This document shows, in pieces, positions 1-6,085 of a stretch of 6,738 nt of DNA (position 1 is the first letter of the stretch; every line of letters starts with the position of its first letter). Source of the stretch: CAZJAT01 sp964544145 (lineage in GTDB: Bacteria; Hydrothermota; 32-111). The stretch spans positions 1 through 6,738 of the forward strand of contig CAZJAT010000046.1 of NCBI GenBank assembly GCA_964544145.1, read 5' to 3'. The position numbers were made by a program, and so were the translations under genes. The notes beneath the pieces are model-generated. The model searched no databases. It had not been told where the DNA came from and saw only the letters and a program-made list of their open reading frames with translations.

Positions 1-25
1 TGATAATCTAATAATAACTTAGAAA

Positions 26-34
26 AAGGAGAGG
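26..34 (+). promoter_or_regulatory. Shine-Dalgarno site of the left-edge lipoprotein gene
   Basis: The purine-rich run AAGGAGAGG ends 3 nt before the ATG at 38, and its AGGAG core lies 6 nt from it. It is among the strongest ribosome binding sites in the window and fixes the start of this gene. The promoter is not convincingly visible because only 37 bases precede the ATG. Confidence 0.8.
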
Positions 35-37
35 AAA

Positions 38-661
38 ATGAAAAAATTCACACTATTACTGGTCATCCCTGTATTGTTTCTTACATTCTGCAATGCTCCT
101 GTTAAAGCCGTCACAAAAGCGGTGGAATCAGCAGCTGAATCAGCGAAGGACAAAGCCGCTGAATCACTGGAAGATAAGATTGCTGAAGAAAACACTGAAC
201 CCATAGTGGTCAATGCCGCTGATGTTGAATCATTCTATAAGGCAGTAAAGACAATGAATGACAATCATGAGGGAATAGATTTTATGTCACCGATAATCGC
301 AGCTGTCCAGGCTCAGGGAAAGGGATTGGATCTGGAAAAGGTCTTTGTTGATGAAACAGGAATGACACTTGAGGAATATGGCAGAATCAGTAAGGATATA
401 ATATTTGCTGAATCGGAATATCAGGGTGTCATTATGTCAAGAGACATATATAATCAGATGGAAAATGGTTATGAGAGATCCCTTGATGAGATGGATAAGC
501 AGGAATTGACTGCTGAACAGAAAAAGGAATATAAGGCTCAATTGGAAAAACTGAAAGAAGAATTAAAACAATTAGAGGAAAAACTGGAATCAGCAGATGT
601 AGAGAGAATTGAAGCCAATCATAAGATTATTATGGAAATCAGTGAAAAGTGCGGATTTTAA
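38..661 (+). CDS. Probable exported lipoprotein with coiled-coil C-terminus, function unknown
   Basis: This 207-residue protein is not recognised as a named family. It opens with a signal peptide: MKK, then a hydrophobic stretch (residues 4-17), then Cys18 in the context LFLTFC. Residue -3 is Leu but residue -1 is Phe, so this is a relaxed lipobox. If Cys18 is lipidated, the mature protein is membrane-anchored on the outer face. Residues about 23-50 are an Ala/Glu/Lys-rich helical segment with repeated AES/KDKAAES-like units. Residues about 145-190 are strongly charged, with Lys/Glu/Leu spacing typical of a coiled coil. The middle (55-140) is mixed and has no motif I can name. The start is set by the strong ribosome binding site. 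The gene is convergent with the next one and their stop codons overlap. Confidence is high that it is a real exported protein, moderate for lipidation, and no function is assigned. Confidence 0.85.
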   Translation: MKKFTLLLVIPVLFLTFCNAPVKAVTKAVESAAESAKDKAAESLEDKIAEENTEPIVVNAADVESFYKAVKTMNDNHEGIDFMSPIIAAVQAQGKGLDLEKVFVDETGMTLEEYGRISKDIIFAESEYQGVIMSRDIYNQMENGYERSLDEMDKQELTAEQKKEYKAQLEKLKEELKQLEEKLESADVERIEANHKIIMEISEKCGF

Positions 662-1398
662 TATTGTTCAATAGTAAATTTCTTTAATTTCTTTTTGGTA
701 TTTTTGGGCAGTAAAAACCGAATGCGGGTTCCCTTATAGAACTCGCATTCAAATACATTATTGCCCTGTTCATCCCATTTTTCCATTAATGAATTATGTG
801 TCTGCAATGTAAATTGGTCTGATATCATTATCATTGTCATCAGGTGTTCAGCAATTATCTCATTATCTGAGAAATCAAAACCCGAGAATGGCAGATTTAT
901 CTGGAATAAGGCCTCAACCTCATTCTTCATCTGATACTTATCCTTAATGGACTGCAGCAGACCCATACCTGAGTCAATGACCGTTAATTCCATATCCAAT
1001 GGGTCCGATTCCAGCTCTATCTGGACAAATGGCGATTTGGTGTGTCTTTGTACATTATCAATCAATTGATACAGTACAAATTGGATAATCTCAAAACAAT
1101 TCTTATTACACTGTTTTCTGATATTTGCCTTAGACAGGAAATCACCTGTAATAATATCTGTCGGCATATGGGTTTCATATATCTTGGAGAATTGCTCAAT
1201 ATGATTATCATCATCATTCTTTACCCTGTAGAATGCACCTTTTGTTCTGCCTGTTTTGATAATCTTTCCCTCTTTGACCAGCAATTGCAGATATCTGTTT
1301 ATCATCTGTCTTGATATATCAAATAGTGATTGCAGCATCTTGGTGTCTGCCTGACCGGCATTTACTATGAAATCATAGATTTTATCTTTAACTGACAT
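658..1398 (-). CDS. Winged-helix DNA-binding protein fused to a GHKL (histidine-kinase-like) ATPase domain
   Basis: The protein has 246 residues and is predicted to be cytoplasmic. Residues about 3-60 form a winged helix-turn-helix: a helix at 19-27, then a recognition helix around ISRQMINRYLQLL, then a wing ending GAFYRV. Residues about 95-232 resemble the GHKL ATPase fold. They contain an N-box (QLIDNVQRH, 111-119, with Asn115 and His119), a G1 box (DSGMG, 142-146) and a late Gly-Thr segment (GTRIRFLLP, 223-231). There is no HisKA dimerisation/phosphoacceptor region and no receiver domain, so this is not a normal two-component kinase. It is more likely a regulator that binds DNA and a nucleotide or partner. 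The Glu usual at the first N-box position is Gln111 here. The Lys-rich tail (232-240) is notable. It is the last of six co-oriented genes and has its own promoter. The domain calls are firm; the regulatory role and target are inferred. Confidence 0.85.
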   Translation of the reverse strand: MSVKDKIYDFIVNAGQADTKMLQSLFDISRQMINRYLQLLVKEGKIIKTGRTKGAFYRVKNDDDNHIEQFSKIYETHMPTDIITGDFLSKANIRKQCNKNCFEIIQFVLYQLIDNVQRHTKSPFVQIELESDPLDMELTVIDSGMGLLQSIKDKYQMKNEVEALFQINLPFSGFDFSDNEIIAEHLMTMIMISDQFTLQTHNSLMEKWDEQGNNVFECEFYKGTRIRFLLPKNTKKKLKKFTIEQY

Positions 1399-1404
1399 AA
1401 TATC

Positions 1405-1432
1405 ATTATATATATTGTCAACCTATTGTCAA
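1405..1432 (-). promoter_or_regulatory. Promoter of the winged-helix/GHKL gene, predicted leaderless
   Basis: On the minus strand a consensus -35 TTGACA (1432-1427) and a consensus -10 TATAAT (1410-1405) are separated by 16 bp. The -10 ends 6 nt before the ATG at 1398, so transcription should begin at or next to the start codon. No Shine-Dalgarno sequence precedes the ATG. A second TTGACA (1421-1416) lies inside the spacer. Confidence 0.75.
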
Positions 1433-1433
1433 C
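1413..1433. repeat. Tandem direct repeat in the promoter, candidate operator
   Basis: The 10-mer TATTGTCAAC occurs twice (1413-1422 and 1424-1433) with an 11-bp period, about one helical turn. On the minus strand each copy contains TTGACAAT. One copy supplies the -35 box and the other occupies the -35/-10 spacer, where a bound regulator would block RNA polymerase. Autoregulation by the adjacent winged-helix protein is an inference. Confidence 0.55.
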
Positions 1434-1451
1434 TCAATCGCTTAATAATAT

Positions 1452-2393
1452 CTATTGCTTCACTTGAGGCATGTGTATCTCCACTCCGGCATTATATCCC
1501 TTTGCGGTCAACTGTAGAATATTACCCTTTTTTAGGCTTAATTCTACAATACCATTGATAGATTCATTGACCTTTGATGTCATTTGTCCGGGTTTTGGGG
1601 CAGGTAAATCACCTCCAATACCTTTATGCATCTTTATGTCCATTTCATATTGCCTGTTTTTTAATATAATATGGGCAAAATCGCTTTTTACTGTTTTTAA
1701 AGAATAATGGGACCCATAATATGTTGCAAATGGAATTATCTTATTATTATACATCAATCCCGCTATAAGACCCTCAAAGGAGAATTCCCCCACAGGTATA
1801 TGAGCTATAGACATAAATAGGGACATATTTTCATTATCAAACCGATTGCATTGCATCCAAATCCATGATAATGGGAATGCAGAACCCCAGTCCTTTTCAA
1901 TATAGCCCCTGCCTCCATTCATATCTATTCTCTTGCCATTCAATTCTAAATAACCATTAATCTCATGATGCATAGATACTATGCCATGATTACATTGCAT
2001 AAATGGTATATATGAAAATGGCCCCATCACACCAGGTGCAAATACACTTCTGGGCCATCTATGCATATTGTCTATGTCAATATGCCCTGTCAATCTGATA
2101 TCCTTTTCTATTGAAAGATGAATATGATTTAGTGTAAAAATATTTTTATCTATACTTACAGCAAACGGATTATCCGATGCAGTAAATGCTGACGAGGCAT
2201 ACGGGAAATAATATGCTGTGCTGTTTTTTTGTAGGAATTGTATGAAAGAATGGCTGTTCCTGCTGCTGCCTTTAACAATACCCGGTATCAATGCAAATAC
2301 ATGTTCACCATTTCTGTCTTCAATCTTATAATACCATCCTTCAAAGAAATTCCTTCTATTGTGTCCATGATATAAAACACTATTTTTCCGCAT
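1452..2393 (-). CDS. Tocopherol cyclase family protein
   Basis: This 313-residue protein has no signal peptide or membrane segment, so it is probably cytoplasmic. It carries the hallmarks of the tocopherol-cyclase-like family: FFEGWYYK near the N-terminus (16-23); VMGPFSYIPFMQCNHGI (122-138); the core GYIEKDWG (163-170) followed by FP..W.W.Q.N (173-183); and LPAPKPGQM (263-271). Plant and cyanobacterial members close the chromanol ring of vitamin E and are longer in plants. The roles of relatives in non-photosynthetic bacteria are, to my knowledge, not established. No prenyl- or methyltransferase of tocopherol synthesis is nearby, so the vitamin E reaction is not implied. A weak AAAAGG (2406-2401) sits 7 nt before the ATG. 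The 120-bp gap upstream (2394-2513) holds no convincing promoter, so co-transcription with the CpeT-like gene is possible. The family call is strong; the substrate is unknown. Confidence 0.88.
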   Translation of the reverse strand: MRKNSVLYHGHNRRNFFEGWYYKIEDRNGEHVFALIPGIVKGSSRNSHSFIQFLQKNSTAYYFPYASSAFTASDNPFAVSIDKNIFTLNHIHLSIEKDIRLTGHIDIDNMHRWPRSVFAPGVMGPFSYIPFMQCNHGIVSMHHEINGYLELNGKRIDMNGGRGYIEKDWGSAFPLSWIWMQCNRFDNENMSLFMSIAHIPVGEFSFEGLIAGLMYNNKIIPFATYYGSHYSLKTVKSDFAHIILKNRQYEMDIKMHKGIGGDLPAPKPGQMTSKVNESINGIVELSLKKGNILQLTAKGYNAGVEIHMPQVKQ

Positions 2394-2513
2394 TTATTTG
2401 CCTTTTATTGAGTGTGCATATTTAATATATTGTCTTCACATTTGTATTGGTAAATGATATAGATTAATTTTGAGGCAATCTTATTTTCACAAGATTTATA
2501 ATATTGAATATAT

Positions 2514-3167
2514 TTACTCATATATACTGAAATTCTCCTCTTTATCAAATATATAGGGCCCTGACTCGGGTCCCCAAACATGCTTGTGGTTTCTGTCAAA
2601 ACCCCTATCCCATGATTTGAGCATCTGCTTTGTGATTATTACCTGTGACTGTGCATAACTGGCATCATAGAGTTCTGATTTGCATGCACTACCCACGGTA
2701 TTCCCCTCAAAAATCAATTGGCATTTTCTTGATATCACAATGGAACATCCATGTTTGAGTATTAATGAATCTTCTGTCAGACAGCTGAGTAATTGGCTAT
2801 TATTATAACAATTGATAAATTGTTCTTCTGATTTGATAGTATATACATTGCTCTCATATAAACCGTCTCTCAATTCCTTGAGATTATAGATCCTCTGTCT
2901 GTAGGGTTTGTCATTATTTTCGTGTAATGCCTGTTCAACATATATCCATATACCATCATGCCTTTCACTCCATATGGGATACATTATCAGGTCAATATGA
3001 TAATAATTGGTGTCTTGAGCTGATTGTTTATATGATGAAAACCTTCCAGTCATCCAATCACCCAGTTTTAGAAAATCATCAGTAAAAACATATGCTTCAT
3101 TGATTGATTGTTTAGCACATCCAGTAAGAAGAATAATCAAAAATAATAATATACATACCCTTTTCAT
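2514..3167 (-). CDS. CpeT/CpcT-family lipoprotein
   Basis: The protein has 217 residues from the ATG at 3167. That start is chosen because AAGGAG lies 4 nt upstream of it; an in-frame ATG at 3185 has no ribosome binding site and overlaps the -10 box. A signal peptide ends in a clean lipobox, LLTGC (13-17), predicting an exported lipoprotein. The mature part shows the CpeT/CpcT pattern: WMTGRFSS (38-45), WIYVEQA (74-80), PYRQRIY (88-94), GCSIVI (140-145), F.G.T.G.AC.S (153-164), SWDRGFD (185-191) and VWGP..GPY.F (197-207). Cyanobacterial members attach bilins to phycobiliprotein cysteines in the cytoplasm. Here export and lipidation, and the absence of any phycobiliprotein gene, argue for a different job, perhaps binding a tetrapyrrole or other small ligand in the envelope (inference). 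It lies between the diguanylate cyclase (40 bp) and the tocopherol-cyclase-like gene (120 bp). Confidence 0.87.
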   Translation of the reverse strand: MKRVCILLFLIILLTGCAKQSINEAYVFTDDFLKLGDWMTGRFSSYKQSAQDTNYYHIDLIMYPIWSERHDGIWIYVEQALHENNDKPYRQRIYNLKELRDGLYESNVYTIKSEEQFINCYNNSQLLSCLTEDSLILKHGCSIVISRKCQLIFEGNTVGSACKSELYDASYAQSQVIITKQMLKSWDRGFDRNHKHVWGPESGPYIFDKEENFSIYE

Positions 3168-3171
3168 ATAA

Positions 3172-3177
3172 CTCCTT
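3172..3177 (-). promoter_or_regulatory. Shine-Dalgarno site deciding the CpeT-like start
   Basis: AAGGAG lies on the minus strand at 3177-3172, 4 nt before the ATG at 3167. It lies downstream of the alternative ATG at 3185, which makes the shorter reading preferable. The shorter reading also begins with MKR directly before the hydrophobic signal core. Confidence 0.75.
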
Positions 3178-3183
3178 TTGGGC

Positions 3184-3211
3184 ATTTTAACATAAATTGG
3201 CTAATATTCAA
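3184..3211 (-). promoter_or_regulatory. Possible promoter of the CpeT-like gene
   Basis: TTGAAT (3211-3206) and TAAAAT (3189-3184) on the minus strand are separated by 16 bp. The -35 overlaps the last bases of the upstream diguanylate cyclase gene. The predicted start is near 3177, giving a leader of about 10 nt that still contains the Shine-Dalgarno site. Neither hexamer is perfect. Confidence 0.45.
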
Positions 3212-4239
3212 GCATCGGATTGTATTGAAATAACCCTGTTTTTACCGGATCTCTTTGCAATATACAGTTTTTTGTCTGCACTCTTTATAATTATTTCTAT
3301 ATCCTTTTTTGCTTCTCCATTGCACAACCTGCATTCGGTTCCTATGCTTAATGTAGCATTATGGCTGTCCTGTCCCTCATACTCAACAGTCCGTCTGATA
3401 TTCTCAGCCATATCCTTAATAAGCACATTGTCACAGGGAGATACAAATACTACAAATTCATCCCCTCCATATCTGCCTACAACATCAAATGTCCTGATAG
3501 AGTTTCTGATTATATTTGCGGTTGTCTTAAGCACCTTATCCCCATATTGATGGCCATATGAATCATTGAGCACCTTAAAATCATCTATATCAATCATCAT
3601 TATGCCTGACTGTAATTTATTTGAATAACATGACAGCATCAAAGGAATGACAGAATATACAAATCCGCGCCTGTTCAATATGCCTGTTAATGAGTCAATT
3701 GTACTCTGTTTGGCAAGATGTTTGTTTTTAAACCATAATACCTGAATAATTTCAGTCAGCAGGTCTAATCCTGGGGATTTGTGTTCATATCCTCTTATGC
3801 CTTTGAGAAAATTATCTATATGTGATTCATAATCCAGCATCTCCAGTCCCTCAAACGGCATATTGCGTATAAACTGCATTAATGCCTCCAGGGCAGGGTG
3901 AATCAGATAAAACTCCAATCTGCATGCAATAATAAATGCCTGGTCTTCATCAATATCTATACTGTTTTCCAGGAGCGCATCAATCTTTTTGTTAATCATG
4001 TTTAAATTGCCTATTATCTCATTGGGGTCTTCATAAATTTGGGGAATTATTTTCTGCTTTGCTAATTCTTCCAGTGTTTTCCAGCTTTTAATATGTCTGT
4101 ATTTATATGATGCCATATCTTCCCAAAATTCCCTTGATTTATTATTCTTGAAAAAGGCAGAAAAGCCGTCATAGATGAGGAATGCACCCTCATCCAGCGA
4201 TCTGCACATTGAAATTATCTTATATATGCCGTCTTCCAT
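3208..4239 (-). CDS. Diguanylate cyclase (GGDEF) with possible ferritin-like N-terminal domain
   Basis: The protein has 343 residues from the ATG at 4239, which follows GGGGT by 4 nt. A TTG at 4251 in the same frame would coincide with the predicted transcription start. Residues about 176-338 are a complete GGDEF domain that makes c-di-GMP from GTP. It has D.LTG..NRR (182-191), metal-binding DIDDFK (217-222), the inhibitory I-site RTFD (249-252) five residues before the active site GGDEF (258-262), SIG (298-300) and AD..LY.AK..GKN (321-334). The first 175 residues have no membrane segment and look all-helical. Segments such as FWEDMASYKYRH (38-49) and YESHIDNFL (137-145) recall rubrerythrin/ferritin-like helices, although the classical ExxH ligands are not all present. 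Product feedback through the I-site is expected. The catalytic role is firm; the N-terminal assignment is tentative. Confidence 0.9.
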   Translation of the reverse strand: MEDGIYKIISMCRSLDEGAFLIYDGFSAFFKNNKSREFWEDMASYKYRHIKSWKTLEELAKQKIIPQIYEDPNEIIGNLNMINKKIDALLENSIDIDEDQAFIIACRLEFYLIHPALEALMQFIRNMPFEGLEMLDYESHIDNFLKGIRGYEHKSPGLDLLTEIIQVLWFKNKHLAKQSTIDSLTGILNRRGFVYSVIPLMLSCYSNKLQSGIMMIDIDDFKVLNDSYGHQYGDKVLKTTANIIRNSIRTFDVVGRYGGDEFVVFVSPCDNVLIKDMAENIRRTVEYEGQDSHNATLSIGTECRLCNGEAKKDIEIIIKSADKKLYIAKRSGKNRVISIQSDA

Positions 4240-4247
4240 AACACCCC

Positions 4248-4264
4248 ACAAATACTATTGTATT
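4248..4264 (+). repeat. 17-bp direct repeat, copy 1 (in the cyclase promoter)
   Basis: ACAAATACTATTGTATT at 4248-4264 is identical to 5144-5160. This copy covers the predicted -10 and transcription start of the diguanylate cyclase gene. The identity does not extend into the flanks. Confidence 0.5.
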
Positions 4265-4285
4265 TCATGAAATTATCTTTGTCAA
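4257..4285 (-). promoter_or_regulatory. Promoter of the diguanylate cyclase gene
   Basis: A consensus -35 TTGACA (4285-4280) and TACAAT (4262-4257) on the minus strand are separated by the ideal 17 bp. The predicted start near 4250 gives a leader of about 11 nt before the ATG at 4239, containing a GGGG-type weak ribosome site. This supports the shorter reading of the gene. Confidence 0.7.
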
Positions 4286-4308
4286 GTCATTTAATGGGGT
4301 ATACAGGA

Positions 4309-5202
4309 TTATTCCCTAGTTCTATCATAGATTCTGTATGTCTGATATGCGAAGCTGACATCACTCTCTTCATTAACCGTTTCAAGCAGAGATTCCCAAA
4401 TGTATGATTCTGATGAGCGAATATTCTTTGGTTCAATAAGATATCTCAATGTCAGTTGAACTCCGAATTCCTTTGTATTGACATATACAACTGGTGTCAG
4501 TTTTGTATAATATATGAGGAATTTCCTTGATGCCGCTTTTATGCTCTTCTGTGCTGTTTCATTGAGATGCAATGCATGATTATTGCCTATTTCCAATAAT
4601 ATAGTCTTCATTTTTTTCCAATCACTCTCAAATGTTATTACAACAGGTATTTCATGCCATATATAATTAAATTCCTTTGTATAATTAGCAAGTGTCTCAA
4701 CCATCACCTTTCCATTGGGTACATGAATAACCCTTCCCGTGCTCTGCTCTGCATTAATCCTGTGTCCTATTTCTAAAATAGAGAATTCAAATATACGTAT
4801 ATCAATCACATCACCCATTGTGTTGCCCACCTCTATCCTATCACCAACCTCAAAGGGTTTTCTCCAGACAATAAAAAACCAGCCCGCAAGATTTGCCAGA
4901 TAATCCTTCAACGCAAGAGCAATACCGGCTGACAATAATCCGAGAAATGTAGCAATAGAACTAATGCCTGCAATCCACATCCATGCAAGTATAATGAATG
5001 AGATAATGGAAATGGTATATGCAACAACCTTTCGTCCTGCATAGCGCTTGTATGCATCCTCTGTTCTGCTCATCAGTATTGCCGTTAAGAGGCGTTTCAA
5101 AAGCCATGAAAAAATAAATAATAATATGGTTACAATGATTTTTACAAATACTATTGTATTGATTCCCAATACATCCTGTGCCCAATGGAAAATATTATTC
5201 AT
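4309..5202 (-). CDS. MscS-family mechanosensitive ion channel
   Basis: The 297-residue protein is an inner-membrane channel that opens under membrane tension and releases small solutes on hypo-osmotic shock. Membrane helices lie at about 15-40 and 58-78. The pore-lining third helix lies at about 81-112 and is Gly/Ala-rich (GLLSAGIALALKDYLANLAG). After it come the family landmarks of the cytoplasmic beta domain: KPFEVGDRIEV (115-125), GDVIDI (130-135) and VPNG (161-164). The rest (about 180-297) is the cytoplasmic alpha/beta vestibule. The length is close to that of E. coli MscS, with three helices and no extra N-terminal domain. The insertion GHRINAEQSTGRV (146-158) before VPNG is slightly longer than in the simplest members. 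The gene follows the transporter by 40 bp and precedes the cyclase by 69 bp. No ribosome site precedes the ATG, consistent with a leaderless transcript. The family call is confident. Confidence 0.92.
   Translation of the reverse strand: MNNIFHWAQDVLGINTIVFVKIIVTILLFIFSWLLKRLLTAILMSRTEDAYKRYAGRKVVAYTISIISFIILAWMWIAGISSIATFLGLLSAGIALALKDYLANLAGWFFIVWRKPFEVGDRIEVGNTMGDVIDIRIFEFSILEIGHRINAEQSTGRVIHVPNGKVMVETLANYTKEFNYIWHEIPVVITFESDWKKMKTILLEIGNNHALHLNETAQKSIKAASRKFLIYYTKLTPVVYVNTKEFGVQLTLRYLIEPKNIRSSESYIWESLLETVNEESDVSFAYQTYRIYDRTRE
5144..5160 (+). repeat. 17-bp direct repeat, copy 2 (inside the MscS-type gene)
   Basis: This is the second exact copy of the 17-mer, 896 bp from the first and in the same orientation. 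It lies in the codons for the first membrane helix of the MscS-type protein (around residues 15-20). It may be chance in AT-rich DNA. Confidence 0.45.
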
Positions 5203-5208
5203 GATTTT

Positions 5209-5236
5209 ATTATATCATATTTATCTATAATAACAA
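5209..5236 (-). promoter_or_regulatory. Promoter of the MscS-type gene, predicted leaderless
   Basis: On the minus strand a consensus -10 TATAAT (5214-5209) ends 6 nt before the ATG at 5202. A weaker TTGTTA (5236-5231) lies 16 bp upstream as the -35. The geometry matches the promoter of the winged-helix/GHKL gene, and again no Shine-Dalgarno sequence lies before the ATG. Confidence 0.6.
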
Positions 5237-5242
5237 TATTGC

Positions 5243-6061
5243 TTATCTGATATTTATCAGAATAATTCCGCACATAAGCAGTATGAGAATTATTATCTGT
5301 TTAATAGAAAGTTTGGATTTCCATATGAATTTATCAGACAGAACAGAGATTAAGGCAACGCCTGCACCCAGCATGGGATATGCTATAGCAGCGGGTATGC
5401 TGATTAGGGATTTCATGAAGAAATAACTTGTCAGCTGATTAGGGAAACCCAATATCAAACCAAATATAATGGCATTGGGGCTGAATCTCTCCCTTTTAAT
5501 GAGAATGATCAATGCATTAAATACAAATGCAGCTGCAAAGAGAAAAAACAGATATGTATTAATAGAATTATTCCCATAATATTCATAGAATTTCATACCA
5601 AAATCTGATATCCCTGTTAATAGAAAGAGCAGAAGCAGTAATATTATACTTAATCTGTTTTTCATCTGACCAAGCATAAAGAATGTTATAATAATAACAG
5701 CAATACCTATAAAATTGACTGTATGAACGGATTCCTTGAATAAGATGAGTGAAATGATGATAGGTATTATCAATGATATCCGCATCACTGCAATAGATAA
5801 TGACATGCCATTTTCCTGAATATTCCTGTTCAATATGAGAAAATTGATAAGATACATGACTCCGACAATGGATCCCATTGTATAGTCAAAGACCTCAACC
5901 CCTGCAAATGAAAACGGATATAAGAGATAGCTTAGAATAGCGGCAATAAAATAGTTTGACAGAAATACATATAGAATGGATTCCTTGTAATTTTTCTGAT
6001 AGTATTTCAGCATATTGGCTATAATGACAGACATCAATATGCTAATTATAAGATTTATCAT
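5243..6061 (-). CDS. EamA/DMT-superfamily membrane transporter
   Basis: The 272-residue protein is highly hydrophobic, with about ten predicted membrane helices in two five-helix halves. This is the size and layout of drug/metabolite transporter (EamA) proteins. The typical end of the first half is visible: a helix with AVMRISLIIPIIISLILFKE (90-109), in which the Arg, Pro and terminal Glu resemble the family signature. It is followed by GIAVIIITFFML. The second half repeats the plan, with IPAAIAYPMLGAGVALISVL and a final helix IILILLMCGIILI at the C-terminus. Such proteins export or import small metabolites; the substrate cannot be read from the sequence. GGAG (6073-6070) lies 8 nt before the ATG and supports this start. 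The gene is divergent from the small secreted-protein gene and lies 40 bp before the MscS-type gene. The superfamily call is confident. Confidence 0.85.
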   Translation of the reverse strand: MINLIISILMSVIIANMLKYYQKNYKESILYVFLSNYFIAAILSYLLYPFSFAGVEVFDYTMGSIVGVMYLINFLILNRNIQENGMSLSIAVMRISLIIPIIISLILFKESVHTVNFIGIAVIIITFFMLGQMKNRLSIILLLLLFLLTGISDFGMKFYEYYGNNSINTYLFFLFAAAFVFNALIILIKRERFSPNAIIFGLILGFPNQLTSYFFMKSLISIPAAIAYPMLGAGVALISVLSDKFIWKSKLSIKQIIILILLMCGIILINIR

Positions 6062-6085
6062 AAATATATCTCCATAGTGTGGCGT

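Noticed and set aside
663..672. ATTG-TT-CAAT inverted repeat after the left-edge gene as a terminator
   Set aside because: The stem is 4 AT-rich base pairs and the following T-rich tract is interrupted; it also lies within the coding region of the convergent gene.
1042..1314. Open plus-strand frame across the winged-helix/GHKL gene
   Set aside because: It lies entirely inside a well-supported minus-strand gene, has no ribosome site and shows no recognisable domain.
2394..2513. Promoter for the tocopherol-cyclase-like gene
   Set aside because: Several TATATT/TTAAAT-like -10s exist in this AT-rich gap, but none has an acceptable -35 at 16-18 bp.
3168..3185. Earlier ATG for the CpeT-like gene
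   Set aside because: The AAGGAG site lies downstream of this ATG, and the ATG overlaps the predicted -10; the start at 3167 fits both signals.
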